From assembly GCF_027594545.1 (NCBI RefSeq), contig NZ_CP115160.1, positions 1,931,001 through 1,995,000 of the forward strand: a stretch of DNA of 64,000 nt, in the 5' to 3' direction. How positions within the stretch are numbered: position 1 is the first letter of the stretch; each line of letters begins with the position of its first letter. Under the pieces are notes generated by a model that saw nothing but the letters and a program-made list of their open reading frames with translations, did no database searches and was not told where the DNA came from. This stretch comes from Algoriphagus sp. TR-M9 (lineage in GTDB: Bacteria > Bacteroidota > Bacteroidia > Cytophagales > Cyclobacteriaceae). The translations under genes were made by a program, and so were the position numbers. Below, one piece after another: positions 16,032 to 25,913 of the stretch.

Positions 16032-18725
16032 TTAGCGCGCAAATAGTGTCAATTGCTTCATGGCCCATGGCTCATCTCCATTTTCTTTTGACTCAATCTT
16101 TAAGAATCTGGAGTTGCTGTCACTTTCCCATTGAACAGTATTCAAGCCTTCGTGACCTTGAGCCGTAGCGACCTCCTGCCAATCCACACCGTCACTTGAT
16201 ATAGAAACTGCGTAACTTATAGGAAACTCTTTTCGCCCGGCATCAAACTGTAATTCAGTTACCTTTTTGGCCTGAGGAAGCTCCACTTGGTACCACATGC
16301 CAGGTGCTTGAGCCCCATCTGTTTTCCAGCCTTTAAAGCTAAAGGCGTAGGATGGATCTTTGGTAGAGCCTACCCCTTGTAAAGCCGTACTGCTTGCGCT
16401 AGTCTTCCAGTTATCTTGGTAAATCATAGCTTTTGGCACTTCTTGCACCAGCTCATCAAACTGATACATTTCATCGCGTCCCGCAGTTTTTTCCCTTATC
16501 TCAGCAACATACTCAGGGCTGATAAAGCTTCCCGAATTCCCGAAATCATTTCTAATGTAGGAGAGCACAGCGGCAATATACTCATCGTCGTTGCTGTCCA
16601 TGGCGATCATCACACCTTCATATTCTTTTCCATCCAAATCACCAGTGAGACCATGAAGCAGCGTTTTGACTGCATATTCCGGGTGGCCCATTAGGCGAGG
16701 TGAACCTGAGAAAGCAGGTGCGATCAATTGACCACCTCCTGTGGGAGTACCAAGCCCCTTCGCTCCATGGCAAGTCGAGCAGTAGCTGTCAAAAATTGTT
16801 TTGCCTTGGGTGAAAAGTGCAAGCTGTTCAGGCTCAAATTGGGTTTCGGATAGTTTTTCCTTTTCGGCCAATTTTTCTAAGAGTTGCGGACCTATCACCT
16901 GAAAACCCTGAGTTTGATTAGCCTGTATGCTGTTCTTGATCAAGTCTTCCAGCCCCTCAATGTCCAAAATGTAAGCACTGAGCAAGGCCTGAAGTGCGAC
17001 TTCTACGTGCGAATCATTCACCATGGCCTTATAATCATCGGCTAGGCTTTTGTCTCCATATTTATATAGTGTTTCACTCGTTCGTAATGCCTGCATTCGT
17101 ATGGCAGGATTAGAGTCGCCCATGAGCTGCCTCACCAAATCTACTCGAAGTGAATTTAAACCTTCCAAAGTCCATAAGGCATGGATCCTTTCGAGCTCAT
17201 TAGTTGAGGTTTTCACGATATTTTCCAAGTCTGGAACCACTGATTTGTCTTGGTTTAGGATTATCAGTTTCTGAGCCATATCTCTCCACCATCCATTGGG
17301 ATGACTGAGGTGCAAAACCAACTCAGCTGAGGTTTCCTCATACATTCTTGGTTTTTCCTTATTTCTCTCCATTCCCTCATAAGTCAATCTCCAGATTCTA
17401 CCATTTCCTATGATGTCATCCATTTGGTATTGTTGGATTTTTGCCCGTAGGTAGCTTCCGTCCTGCGTCCAGTTGCCCTGCTGTATGATCCCTCTGTACA
17501 TGTCCACAATGTACATGGTGCCATCCGGAGCTGTGGCCATATCCACGGGTCTAAAAAGCGGATCTGTGGACTGAATAAACTCCGACTGCGCGTCTCGATA
17601 AGGATTTTGGATATAGGACAAGCCTTCAGTTTTTTCCACTTCTACCTGCCTTACTATCCTTCCTACAGGTTCCCCATAGAAATATTTGTTCTGGATTTCC
17701 TTTGGAAGTCTATCTCCTCTAAATACATCATTGCCAGCAGACCCGGTCACATTGCTCAATGATCCATCAGGCTTTGTTTCCCGCATACCAGGTTGAAAGT
17801 CGGCCAGTTTCACTAAGCTAAAAGGCTCCCTGAAACCGTCTTTGTACTGTCCTTTTACCCCAAAATTGCCATAAACCAGGGGAAATTGGAAACTTTGTGG
17901 CACGCCGCCAGCCCCGTCCTGAAACCAGGTTTGTCCATAATTATCCTGAGTGACACCCCACTGTCCCCATGGATTTCCAGTTGGCTCCTGTATCACTCCA
18001 TCCGGCGTCCAGCGTATTCTCCTGGAATTATAGGTGCTATACATCCAGTTGTCTAGTGACCAAGTGAGAAAGCTGGTTTGATGCTCTACATTTCCAGACC
18101 TTCCCAGGCCCGAAGCGAAAAGCTCTTTTTTATCTGCCTTGCCATCCCCATCGGTATCGGTGTATTTGTATACATTGTCCTCATTGGATTCCATGGACAA
18201 GATGGTGTTCTTTCCAAAAGGAACCACATACCTAGGAAATACCAAACTGTCCAAGAAAATCACACTGGCATCATAAACCCCGTCGTTATCAGTGTCTTCC
18301 CAGCGCGAGATTCTAGAGGTAGGCATCAGTTCACCATTAGCATCAATATCCTGCATATAAGTTCTTAATTCCAGCACATACATTCTGCCGTTACCGTCAA
18401 ATTGAATAGCTGCCGGCTCTCGGATTTGAGGTTCGGAAAGTACAGGTTCCAACTGGTAGCCAGGCTGCATCACAAATGTTTTTAATTGCTCATTTGCCGA
18501 AAGTGGGACCACGGGCGGCTGAGGCGACAAATCAATTCCTTTCCAAATAGGGGACTCAAGATCTATATCCTCCGGAAGGCTTATATTAGGGTAGGGTTCC
18601 TGAGCGCGTTTTGGGTCCAAAGCATCTGCTGGGGAAATGTCAAAGGGAGATTTTTCCGGGGTGCAACTGGAAATGGACGCAACTACAGCTGCAAAGGATA
18701 AAAGGTTTATTAGGTAATTACGCAT
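16032..18725 (-). CDS. Large lipoprotein: PVC-type sugar dehydrogenase/HEAT/cytochrome c with C-terminal F5/8 type C domain
   Basis: 897 residues from the ATG at 18725, where the leader ends in a lipobox (VVASISSC). Domains in order are a beta-propeller of the membrane-bound dehydrogenase type (about 60-430; AAIQFDGNGRMYVLELRTY, with DxDxDG calcium-like loops), HEAT-like helices (about 460-600), and a cytochrome c with CSTCHG near residue 645 and a candidate axial Met in GVMIAMDS. A discoidin-like sugar-binding domain (about 760-897) ends it. It probably oxidises a sugar or binds a glycan at the cell surface and passes electrons outward. The propeller-HEAT-heme order is known from PVC-type proteins; I do not recall the terminal discoidin domain as universal. 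Confidence 0.87.
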   Translation of the reverse strand: MRNYLINLLSFAAVVASISSCTPEKSPFDISPADALDPKRAQEPYPNISLPEDIDLESPIWKGIDLSPQPPVVPLSANEQLKTFVMQPGYQLEPVLSEPQIREPAAIQFDGNGRMYVLELRTYMQDIDANGELMPTSRISRWEDTDNDGVYDASVIFLDSLVFPRYVVPFGKNTILSMESNEDNVYKYTDTDGDGKADKKELFASGLGRSGNVEHQTSFLTWSLDNWMYSTYNSRRIRWTPDGVIQEPTGNPWGQWGVTQDNYGQTWFQDGAGGVPQSFQFPLVYGNFGVKGQYKDGFREPFSLVKLADFQPGMRETKPDGSLSNVTGSAGNDVFRGDRLPKEIQNKYFYGEPVGRIVRQVEVEKTEGLSYIQNPYRDAQSEFIQSTDPLFRPVDMATAPDGTMYIVDMYRGIIQQGNWTQDGSYLRAKIQQYQMDDIIGNGRIWRLTYEGMERNKEKPRMYEETSAELVLHLSHPNGWWRDMAQKLIILNQDKSVVPDLENIVKTSTNELERIHALWTLEGLNSLRVDLVRQLMGDSNPAIRMQALRTSETLYKYGDKSLADDYKAMVNDSHVEVALQALLSAYILDIEGLEDLIKNSIQANQTQGFQVIGPQLLEKLAEKEKLSETQFEPEQLALFTQGKTIFDSYCSTCHGAKGLGTPTGGGQLIAPAFSGSPRLMGHPEYAVKTLLHGLTGDLDGKEYEGVMIAMDSNDDEYIAAVLSYIRNDFGNSGSFISPEYVAEIREKTAGRDEMYQFDELVQEVPKAMIYQDNWKTSASSTALQGVGSTKDPSYAFSFKGWKTDGAQAPGMWYQVELPQAKKVTELQFDAGRKEFPISYAVSISSDGVDWQEVATAQGHEGLNTVQWESDSNSRFLKIESKENGDEPWAMKQLTLFAR

Positions 18726-18966
18726 GCAAGACTTTGGGTTATTAATGAAATTATTGCGCATAGCTATCAAGTATTCAATCTGGTAAATTAAAATTTTCGC
18801 GTCGAATTGCAGATACCGAAAATGTAATTTGTAGGAAACAATTTCCCTGAAATCGATTTAGGATAAAATCCTTAGAAGAAAAATTCCCCGTTTATCTATA
18901 AAACTCATTAGGGCAATCACCTAATTTTTATATTAGTCCTTCAATTTTATAATTCTGACCCATACT

Positions 18967-21579
18967 ATGAAGCGAAGATCTGCAGTTAAGGCAATGGCAT
19001 TGACCACCTTTTCAACCCCATTTATATTTTCTCAAAGCTTTACAAGCATCAATAAACTGTTTTCTTCTTCAGAAACCTCCTTTAAAAGTAATTGGGAAAA
19101 CTGGCCGGATATGCGCTGGATCGGACCTGAATTTTGGGGAAACAGACTGCAGGACTGGGAGATTAAAGAAGGCAAAGCCCTCTGTAATATTTCTGCTCCC
19201 AATCGGGCCTTACATGTTTTAACCCATCAGCTGGGTGATGAGTTACTTGACTTCACAGAATCTGTTTCCATCCATTGGCTAAATGAAAAGCTGATAGGTA
19301 ATCCGGCAGCCTACACCGGATTTAGGCTGGGAGCCAAAGGAATATTTGATGATTACCGTTCAGCGGCTGTCTTTGGTAAAGGGCTGGATGCTGGCATCAA
19401 TGGAGCTGGGCAGGTGAGGATAGGAGAGCTGGTGAGTGAATTCAAATTAGACCTCAGCAAGCCCGTGAAGCTAAATCTACAGGCAACCTATTCCCAAGGT
19501 AAATACAATATCCTGCTTTCAGGATTCAATATAGGAGCAGAAGAGAACAAAGTTTCTGTGAGTCTGAATTCAGTGGATGCCAAAGATTTAAGTGGAAATT
19601 TAGCACTTATATCTCATGTGTCTAAAGATCAGTCATCTACCGATTCAATGGTGTCGTTCTCAGATTGGGTTTTTCAAGGTGATAAAATTTCTGAAAACCC
19701 AACCCAGCAGTTTGGGCCTATTGTTTTTGCCCAATACACACTACATAAAAACACGCTGAAATTAACTGCTCAACTGGCTCCTCTAGAGCTGATCGAAGGC
19801 CTTAAAGTCTCCCTGCAAATCCGTAATGGAAATAGCTGGGAGAGTATCCAAGAAGTTGGTTTAGATCCAGATGGTAGAATTGCCAACTTTAGAATTGAGA
19901 ATTGGCTTCATGAAGAAATGGTACCTTACCGGGTACATATCGTATTGCCGCTAAAGAACAAGCCTCATGAGTTTAGTTATTATGGGGAGATAGCCAGACA
20001 GCCCAAAGCAGATGAGCAGCTTAAAGTAGCCGTTTTCAGTTGCAATGCAGATCATGGATTTCCAGATCAAGAAGTAGTAACTCATGTTAAACTCCACCAG
20101 CCAGATATGGCGGTGTTTTTAGGGGATCAATTTTACGAAGGTACAGGTGGTTTTGGTATACAGACTAGCCCACTAGAAAAGTCCTATTTAGACTATTTGC
20201 ACAAGTGGTATATGTTTGGCTGGTCGTATCGTGATATTTTCAGAACCATCCCTGCAGCGATCATCCCGGATGATCATGATGTCTATCATGGTAATGTGTG
20301 GGGAGAAGGAGGGGCTCACGCTCCATCTGACGAGGGTTGGGGTTATGTGGCCCAAGATCAGGGAGGCTACAAAATGCCGCCTAAATGGGTGAACATGATC
20401 CAGCGCACTCAGACCAGCCATTTGCCCGATGCTTATGACCCGACTCCAGTTAAGCAGGGAATTGAGGTCTATTACACCGATTGGGAATATGGTGGAGTGA
20501 GTTTTGCCATTTTAGAAGACAGAAAATTCAAATCAGCTCCTAAAAATGTGTTGCCGGATGAAGCCAAAATTCAGAATGGATTTATCCAAAATCCAGATTT
20601 TGATATCAAAAAACACTACCATATAGAAGCCGAACTACTAGGTAAAAGACAACTCAACTTTTTAGAAAACTGGGCTTCCAACTGGAACCCAGATGTGCAG
20701 ATGAAGGCGGTGTTATCACAGACTAACTTTTGTACGGTAGCTACTTTGCCCAAGGGAAGCATAAGCGATGGGATAGTGCCTAGTCTGCCAACGCCGGAAA
20801 AAGGCGAATATGTAACTGGTGATGCTCCTACCACCGATATGGATAGCAATGGCTGGCCGCAAAAAGGAAGGGATGAGGCCGTTCGCATTATCCGAAAAGC
20901 TTTTGCACTTCATATAGCTGGAGATCAACACCTGGCCAGTACGGTTCAATATGGAGTGGAAGAATTCCGGGATTCCGGTTTTGCTTTTGCTGGACCGGCC
21001 CTAAATAATCTCTGGCCGAGACGCTGGTGGCCACCAATTTCTGCAGAACATCAACCATATAATACCTCAGCCAAAAATACCGGGGATTTTGAAGATGGTT
21101 TTGGAAATAAAATGACAGTTATGGCTGTGGCAAATCCTTATAAATCCGGGTTTAAACCCTCCAGAATTTATGATAGAGGTACAGGATATGGGATCATTAC
21201 GTTTGACAAAAAAGAGAGGACCATGGAAATCGAATGCTGGCCACGCAATGTTCATCCTCTGGAAAACCCAGATGGTCAATATAAGGGCTGGCCAATTACG
21301 GTTTCCCAGCAGGACAATTTTGCCAAAAAAGCCAAAGCATATCTTCCTCCTGTGGATCTAAAAGCGTTTCAGAATCCTCTGGTTTCAGTCTTTAACGAGA
21401 TGACTGGGGAACTGCAGTATGCTGTGCCAGCAAATCAGGATGTATTTACACCTAAGGTTTTTTCATTAGACCCGCATCGCATAGAGATACAAGAATTAAG
21501 CACTGGGGAGGTGAAAATCCTAGCTGGCTTGAAGCCTAATGATAAAAGTAGCGCTCAGGACATGATTAGTCGTACCTAA
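18967..21579 (+). CDS. PhoD-like alkaline phosphatase/phosphodiesterase, secreted
   Basis: 870 residues with an N-terminal leader (MKRRSAVKAMALTT...). Residues about 35-240 look like a concanavalin/LamG-type domain. The PhoD metallophosphatase core follows with its metal-binding motifs: VFSCNADHGFPD (about 355), FLGDQFYEG (about 387), IPDDHDVYHGN (about 434) and IAGDQHLAS (about 652). It probably hydrolyses phosphomono- or diesters outside the cytoplasm. It is divergent from the large lipoprotein gene and is followed by a terminator about 95 bases on. No Pho-box-like repeat was recognised upstream. Confidence 0.88.
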   Translation: MKRRSAVKAMALTTFSTPFIFSQSFTSINKLFSSSETSFKSNWENWPDMRWIGPEFWGNRLQDWEIKEGKALCNISAPNRALHVLTHQLGDELLDFTESVSIHWLNEKLIGNPAAYTGFRLGAKGIFDDYRSAAVFGKGLDAGINGAGQVRIGELVSEFKLDLSKPVKLNLQATYSQGKYNILLSGFNIGAEENKVSVSLNSVDAKDLSGNLALISHVSKDQSSTDSMVSFSDWVFQGDKISENPTQQFGPIVFAQYTLHKNTLKLTAQLAPLELIEGLKVSLQIRNGNSWESIQEVGLDPDGRIANFRIENWLHEEMVPYRVHIVLPLKNKPHEFSYYGEIARQPKADEQLKVAVFSCNADHGFPDQEVVTHVKLHQPDMAVFLGDQFYEGTGGFGIQTSPLEKSYLDYLHKWYMFGWSYRDIFRTIPAAIIPDDHDVYHGNVWGEGGAHAPSDEGWGYVAQDQGGYKMPPKWVNMIQRTQTSHLPDAYDPTPVKQGIEVYYTDWEYGGVSFAILEDRKFKSAPKNVLPDEAKIQNGFIQNPDFDIKKHYHIEAELLGKRQLNFLENWASNWNPDVQMKAVLSQTNFCTVATLPKGSISDGIVPSLPTPEKGEYVTGDAPTTDMDSNGWPQKGRDEAVRIIRKAFALHIAGDQHLASTVQYGVEEFRDSGFAFAGPALNNLWPRRWWPPISAEHQPYNTSAKNTGDFEDGFGNKMTVMAVANPYKSGFKPSRIYDRGTGYGIITFDKKERTMEIECWPRNVHPLENPDGQYKGWPITVSQQDNFAKKAKAYLPPVDLKAFQNPLVSVFNEMTGELQYAVPANQDVFTPKVFSLDPHRIEIQELSTGEVKILAGLKPNDKSSAQDMISRT

Positions 21580-21990
21580 TTTAAAATAGGCCTTTTTGTA
21601 TAGAATACATTACAGCTTAGGAAAACTGTTGCTGTGGCTATTACTAGACTGGAATTTGATCTGAAATCATATGCTTATCTACTTAGTTATAGGGTAGATA
21701 AGTTTTTCCTATTTGTAAAGAAACTAAGTTTATCATGTTATTCTAGCTATAATCCATGCAGGGGGAGTTGCCAGGCATATTTTTAGACTAAGTTGTAAGT
21801 GTCTTGTATTCAATTATATAAATCATTATTGAACTTAGGTCAGTAAATACTTAAATATTTTTTGACCGGGATTTGATTCTGACACAGAAAAGTATAATTT
21901 TTGTAGACTGGGCTTTGGACAGTGCTTTTTAGCTAAAAGCAAAGGAATGTGGTCAGTCAATTTTCAGGTCCATTTTTTAATACCTACAAG
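21580..21990. other. Non-coding interval of about 410 bases
   Basis: Apart from the terminator at 21674-21709 I see no gene, RNA fold or repeat here. The A/T-rich part at 21800-21900 probably holds the promoter of the next gene, but no clean TAnnTTTG element was found. Confidence 0.5.
21674..21709 (+). terminator. Rho-independent terminator after the PhoD gene
   Basis: CTTATCTAC (21674-21682) pairs perfectly with GTAGATAAG (21694-21702) across an 11-base loop, followed by TTTTTCC. It is the only clear structure in the non-coding stretch after the PhoD gene. Confidence 0.75.
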
Positions 21991-22683
21991 ATGAATACAG
22001 GTGTAGTACATATTCGTGAGTGCATTTATTGCAAGCATCATATTGCAGAATTGCTTCCTGGGGAAGAGAATGACAGCCAAGCTAAATTCTATTCTGACGG
22101 GAAATCTGTTGGCATTCATAATCCTACTAACGTACTGGTTTCCTGTCAGTGCTGCAGAGAATATTTATGGCTGCAGACTGCGCCGATTTTGGCCCGTAGC
22201 ACCTACCATTATTGGACGGAGCGTTCCTGGCTTCGGATTAGTTTGCCCAGTCATCTCACTCATGCCCAGGTACCCAACGAGCTTACCATTGATGAGTTAG
22301 TCCACGTGGTACGTTCACAATTCATGAGCAAGCCCGCGGACGAGCTTTTTTTGCGTCAGCAAATCTGCTGGAGGTTCAATGATAGGGTCAGAAATGATTC
22401 AGCTATGTTTCTCAGACCGCAGGAATGGGCGATTTGGATGGAAAATACCAAAGCCTTGTTGGATTTATTAGATCCTAAGGAACCGCTTCAATTGGTCATG
22501 ATGGCTGAGTTGTTTAGATATTTAGGTGATTTCAATCGGGCAGCTCAGGTCATTCAATGTGTGGATTTACCTGATTATCAGTGGACAGTTCCGCTTTACT
22601 TGAAGAGGTGTAAAGACAAAAACACAGACGTTTTTCTTTTGGGTGAATATGTGAAGAAGGAGTTTGTGATCAATGCAAGTTAA
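21991..22683 (+). CDS. Uncharacterised protein with two N-terminal CxxC pairs
   Basis: 230 residues from the ATG at 21991; the frame extends upstream to 21949 with a GTG but without support. The N-terminal 60 residues hold CIYC and CQCC, a probable zinc ribbon. The rest is helical, with a Trp-rich middle (TYHYWTERSWLR) and a C-terminal stretch (LQLVMMAELFRYLGDFNRAAQVIQ) that resembles one TPR-like helical hairpin. No family was recognised. It has no signal peptide. Its stop overlaps that of the convergent DinB-family gene by four bases. Confidence 0.72.
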   Translation: MNTGVVHIRECIYCKHHIAELLPGEENDSQAKFYSDGKSVGIHNPTNVLVSCQCCREYLWLQTAPILARSTYHYWTERSWLRISLPSHLTHAQVPNELTIDELVHVVRSQFMSKPADELFLRQQICWRFNDRVRNDSAMFLRPQEWAIWMENTKALLDLLDPKEPLQLVMMAELFRYLGDFNRAAQVIQCVDLPDYQWTVPLYLKRCKDKNTDVFLLGEYVKKEFVINAS

Positions 22684-23213
22684 TTTGATATAGGCTTGCT
22701 CTTATTTTGTTCGGATAAAATCACCTTTACAGTGACCAATAATTGACCGAAATGCCGCTGCATATGTTCTGCGGCATGAAATAACAAGCCTCCAACCGTA
22801 GAGGGTAGTTTCGCTCTACCAACACCTCTAAATTCATTTAATGTGTCAGGATTGGTCTGCTTTAGTACCTCTAGGAATTGGGAGATGTACAGATCTAAGT
22901 TTTGAATCAACACGGCAGTTGTAAACTCCTGATTTTTCACTCCTTCACTTTTGAGGTAGGCAAACTGCACCGCGGTGAGTGGCTCTGCTCTGGCATAGGT
23001 AGCCATGCGATTCAGTACACCTGCAATGTGCTGAAGGTGAAATGCAGGTGATGCCAATCCAGCAGGTTTTTCCCAAAGCAATTCTGAAGGGAAATCTTCC
23101 ATCAATCGATGGATTTCTTCCTGAGCTTGCAGGATAGCATGTGCAATTGGCTGTAGTGCTGACGGGTAATCGGGTAGGGGCCCTCTCAGCCAGACTTCGG
23201 GTTGAGGATTCAT
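22680..23213 (-). CDS. DinB-family metal-dependent protein
   Basis: 177 residues of a four-helix bundle. The family metal histidines are visible: LASPAFHLQHIAGVLNR with the first site, and GGLLFHAAEHMQRHFGQLL with the last two. DinB-like proteins include thiol transferases (bacillithiol, mycothiol) and DNA-damage-induced proteins of unknown role, so the reaction cannot be set. It is divergent from the flavin monooxygenase at 23389. Confidence 0.88.
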   Translation of the reverse strand: MNPQPEVWLRGPLPDYPSALQPIAHAILQAQEEIHRLMEDFPSELLWEKPAGLASPAFHLQHIAGVLNRMATYARAEPLTAVQFAYLKSEGVKNQEFTTAVLIQNLDLYISQFLEVLKQTNPDTLNEFRGVGRAKLPSTVGGLLFHAAEHMQRHFGQLLVTVKVILSEQNKSKPISN

Positions 23214-23388
23214 AACTTAAAGATAGTAGCGTATTCAATTTTGACAAAGCCTACTTTTTACTGTGAAAACTCATTAGACTTCCAATCGTAGATCCCCCTG
23301 GCAGGAAAAGCCTTCCATAAATCTTTGTACCCACCAAACTTTTTACCCCCAGAATCCTGTTGTCCCTTCAAATTTTAGCACAAAACAC

Positions 23389-24423
23389 ATGGAATTAGGA
23401 ATCAGTACTTTTGCCGAACTCACCCCAGATCCGAGCACAGGAAAAACGCTTTCCCCTGCCCAACGCATGAAAAATCTGATGGAAGAAATCCAGCTGGCCG
23501 ATCAGGTGGGCTTGGACATATATGCAATAGGAGAGCATCACCGCCCGGATTTTGTGGTTTCCTCACCGGCTACCGTTTTGGCTGCAGCGGCTGTTACTAC
23601 CAAAAATATTAAGCTTTCCTCAGCTGTCACGGTTCTAGGCTCTGAGGACCCAATTCGTGTTTTCCAGCAGTTTGCTCATGTGGATTTGCTCTCAGAAGGC
23701 CGTGCAGAGATCATGGCTGGACGAGGATCATTTATAGAATCCTTCCCGCTTTTTGGCCAGGATCTGAATGATTACGATGTGATCTTTGCTGAGAAACTTG
23801 ATTTGCTTTTGCAAGTGAACAAATCTGAGCAAATATCCTGGAGAGGAAAATTCCGACCTGCCATCGCCAATAGAGGCGTTTACCCAAGACCTTTCCAAGC
23901 AGAAATTCCAGTTTGGCTGGCTGTGGGAGGTACACCCCAGTCTGTGATCCGAGCTGCCGAAAAAGGGTTGCCGCTGGCACTGGCTATTATAGGAGGAAGT
24001 CCAGCGCGGTTTACTTATTTCACAGACTTATATAGACAAACCTGGGCCAAAGCGGGAAGAAAGCCTGAAGACATACAGATAGCTGTTCATTCCCATGGTT
24101 TTATAGGGACAGATTCCCAGCAGGCAGCGGATGACTTTTACGGTCCATATTCCTTGGTGATGACCCAATTGGGGAAAGAAAGAGGATGGCCTCCCATGAA
24201 CCGGGGGCAGTATGATGCCATGAGATCAAAGGAAGGTTCGCTGGTTTTGGGAGATCCGCAAGAGGTTATCGACAAGATTCTGACACAGCAGGAAATGATG
24301 GGCTTGACCCGCTACCTGTTACACTTGAGCGTAGGCACTATGCCTCATGACAAGTTGATGAAAGCTATAGAATTATATGGTAATGTAGTAGCTCCTGCAG
24401 TCAGGAAAGCTCTTGGACAGTAG
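23389..24423 (+). CDS. LLM-class flavin-dependent oxidoreductase
   Basis: 344 residues of a bacterial luciferase-like TIM barrel. Typical segments are YAIGEHHRPDFVVSSPATVLAAAA, LSSAVTVLGSEDPIRVFQQFAHVDLLSEGRAE, the flavin-binding MAGRGSF, and PVWLAVGGTPQS. It uses reduced FMN or F420; FMN is more likely in Bacteroidota. The substrate is unknown. It lies upstream of an alpha/beta hydrolase on the same strand, 140 bases apart, so joint transcription is possible but not certain. Confidence 0.92.
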   Translation: MELGISTFAELTPDPSTGKTLSPAQRMKNLMEEIQLADQVGLDIYAIGEHHRPDFVVSSPATVLAAAAVTTKNIKLSSAVTVLGSEDPIRVFQQFAHVDLLSEGRAEIMAGRGSFIESFPLFGQDLNDYDVIFAEKLDLLLQVNKSEQISWRGKFRPAIANRGVYPRPFQAEIPVWLAVGGTPQSVIRAAEKGLPLALAIIGGSPARFTYFTDLYRQTWAKAGRKPEDIQIAVHSHGFIGTDSQQAADDFYGPYSLVMTQLGKERGWPPMNRGQYDAMRSKEGSLVLGDPQEVIDKILTQQEMMGLTRYLLHLSVGTMPHDKLMKAIELYGNVVAPAVRKALGQ

Positions 24424-24563
24424 GGAATTATCTTCCCGAAAAGAGAACTTTAACAAAGCAAAGTTTATGACGTTTCCTGCCTAATTCGCTTAAATAGCCC
24501 TTTTATTTCCATGGCATTGCTTTTGGGGTTTATGAGGTACCTAACCACAAAACCCAACCGCTT

Positions 24564-25394
24564 ATGCCATTCTTAAAACATCAAAACGGAAACGAAAAAG
24601 TCAAAATTTACTACCAGGATTATGGAAAAGGAGATCCTGTTATCCTAATTCACGGTTGGCCGCTGAGTCATCAGGCCTGGGAAGGACAAATCTCTACTTT
24701 GGTGGATGCAGGTTATAGGGTAATTGCCTATGACAGAAGGGGATTTGGTAAATCCTCACAGCCGCTCAACGATTTTGATTATAGTTCACTGACTGAGGAT
24801 TTGAGGGAACTGATCCTGCAACTCGACCTGAGCAATGTGACTTTGGTGGGTTTCAGTATGGGAGGAGGAGAAGTGGTTCGTTATTTCACAGATTACGAAG
24901 GAGACCGGGTAGTGAAAGCTGCTTTGATTGACTCAATCATCCCTTTGGTAGCTCAAAAAGATGACAATCCAGGGGGAGTTCCTCAATCGAACCTAGATGA
25001 AATCATGGCTAAGTTGAAAACCGATCGCATTGGGTTTCTGAAAGGTTTCCACGAGAACTTCTATAATTTTCAGGAATTGAAAGATCGGGTATCCCAGGCA
25101 AATCTCGACTATGATTTTTCCATCGCCAGCCATGCCTCACCTATAGCAACTCTAAAAACAGCGGAAGCTTGGGCCAACACAGATTTCCGATCTGAGTTAA
25201 AAAATATAGATGTACCTACCCTGATTGTACACGGAGATGCAGATCACATCGTGCCCTTTCAAACCTCGGCAAAACAGGCTGCCCAAGGAATTCAGGACAA
25301 TGAATATCACCTTATTTTCAATGCACCACATGGATTAAACCTAACTCACAAGGCGGAATTGAATGCATTGTTACTGGCTTTCTTGAAAAAATAA
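24564..25394 (+). CDS. Alpha/beta hydrolase, non-heme chloroperoxidase-like
   Basis: 276 residues. The oxyanion loop HGWPLSHQAWE, nucleophile S98 (GFSMGGGE), acid D227 (HGDADHIVP) and H256 (NAPHGLN) give a complete triad. The layout matches cofactor-free haloperoxidases/perhydrolases and close esterases, so the peroxidase label does not fix the natural substrate. It has no signal peptide and so is cytoplasmic. Confidence 0.93.
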   Translation: MPFLKHQNGNEKVKIYYQDYGKGDPVILIHGWPLSHQAWEGQISTLVDAGYRVIAYDRRGFGKSSQPLNDFDYSSLTEDLRELILQLDLSNVTLVGFSMGGGEVVRYFTDYEGDRVVKAALIDSIIPLVAQKDDNPGGVPQSNLDEIMAKLKTDRIGFLKGFHENFYNFQELKDRVSQANLDYDFSIASHASPIATLKTAEAWANTDFRSELKNIDVPTLIVHGDADHIVPFQTSAKQAAQGIQDNEYHLIFNAPHGLNLTHKAELNALLLAFLKK

Positions 25395-25459
25395 GGGGCT
25401 TTGATCGATTTTATTGTCATCCCATTGACAGAACAAAATTGAACTTGACTAAACAACTG

Positions 25460-25720
25460 ATGATGAATACTTTCCTAAGAAAAAATACTATAATTTCGAA
25501 TTTACTCCTGACTTTCTTGCTACTGATACCTAGCTTATCCTTTGCACAGTATCAAGAAAATATTCCCAAACCCAGCGGGCCAATCGACTTTTCGGATACC
25601 AGTAACCAAGTTATTTTCATAGCCATTCCCTTGCTTATCCTGATCCTTTATTTGGTTTTTAGAAGCCGGATCAAAAAGATAAAGAAGGAAAAGAAGGAGG
25701 GCCTGAAAGACGAAAAGTAA
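25460..25720 (+). CDS. Small membrane protein with signal peptide and one C-terminal helix
   Basis: 86 residues from the ATG at 25460; a TTG at 25439 would add seven residues. A signal peptide (LLLTFLLLIPSLSFAQ) is followed by a short periplasmic linker (NIPKPSGPIDFSD), one transmembrane helix (IFIAIPLLILILYLVF) and a lysine-rich cytoplasmic tail. Similar tiny proteins occur widely in Bacteroidota with no known role. It lies 65 bases behind the hydrolase. Confidence 0.72.
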   Translation: MMNTFLRKNTIISNLLLTFLLLIPSLSFAQYQENIPKPSGPIDFSDTSNQVIFIAIPLLILILYLVFRSRIKKIKKEKKEGLKDEK

Positions 25721-25913
25721 CTCCAGCAGCAATGTACTTCTGGGGATTTCCTGTGATTTTTTAGCATTTGGCAAACAGATAGAACCCAAAGCTTTATTCG
25801 AACCAAATCAATAAATGGCTTCATGTAATTTTAGGACTTAGTACATTTACTAAATTGCAAAAGAATCATTCCAGCTACCTTTTACCCGGGGCAATCCACC
25901 ACAAGAACAGTAC

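Noticed and set aside
15850..16068. Minus-strand open frame of 72 codons between the DUF3472 and cytochrome genes
   Set aside because: It overlaps the end of the cytochrome lipoprotein gene and the start of the DUF3472 gene, its composition is unlike its neighbours, and it shows no domain.
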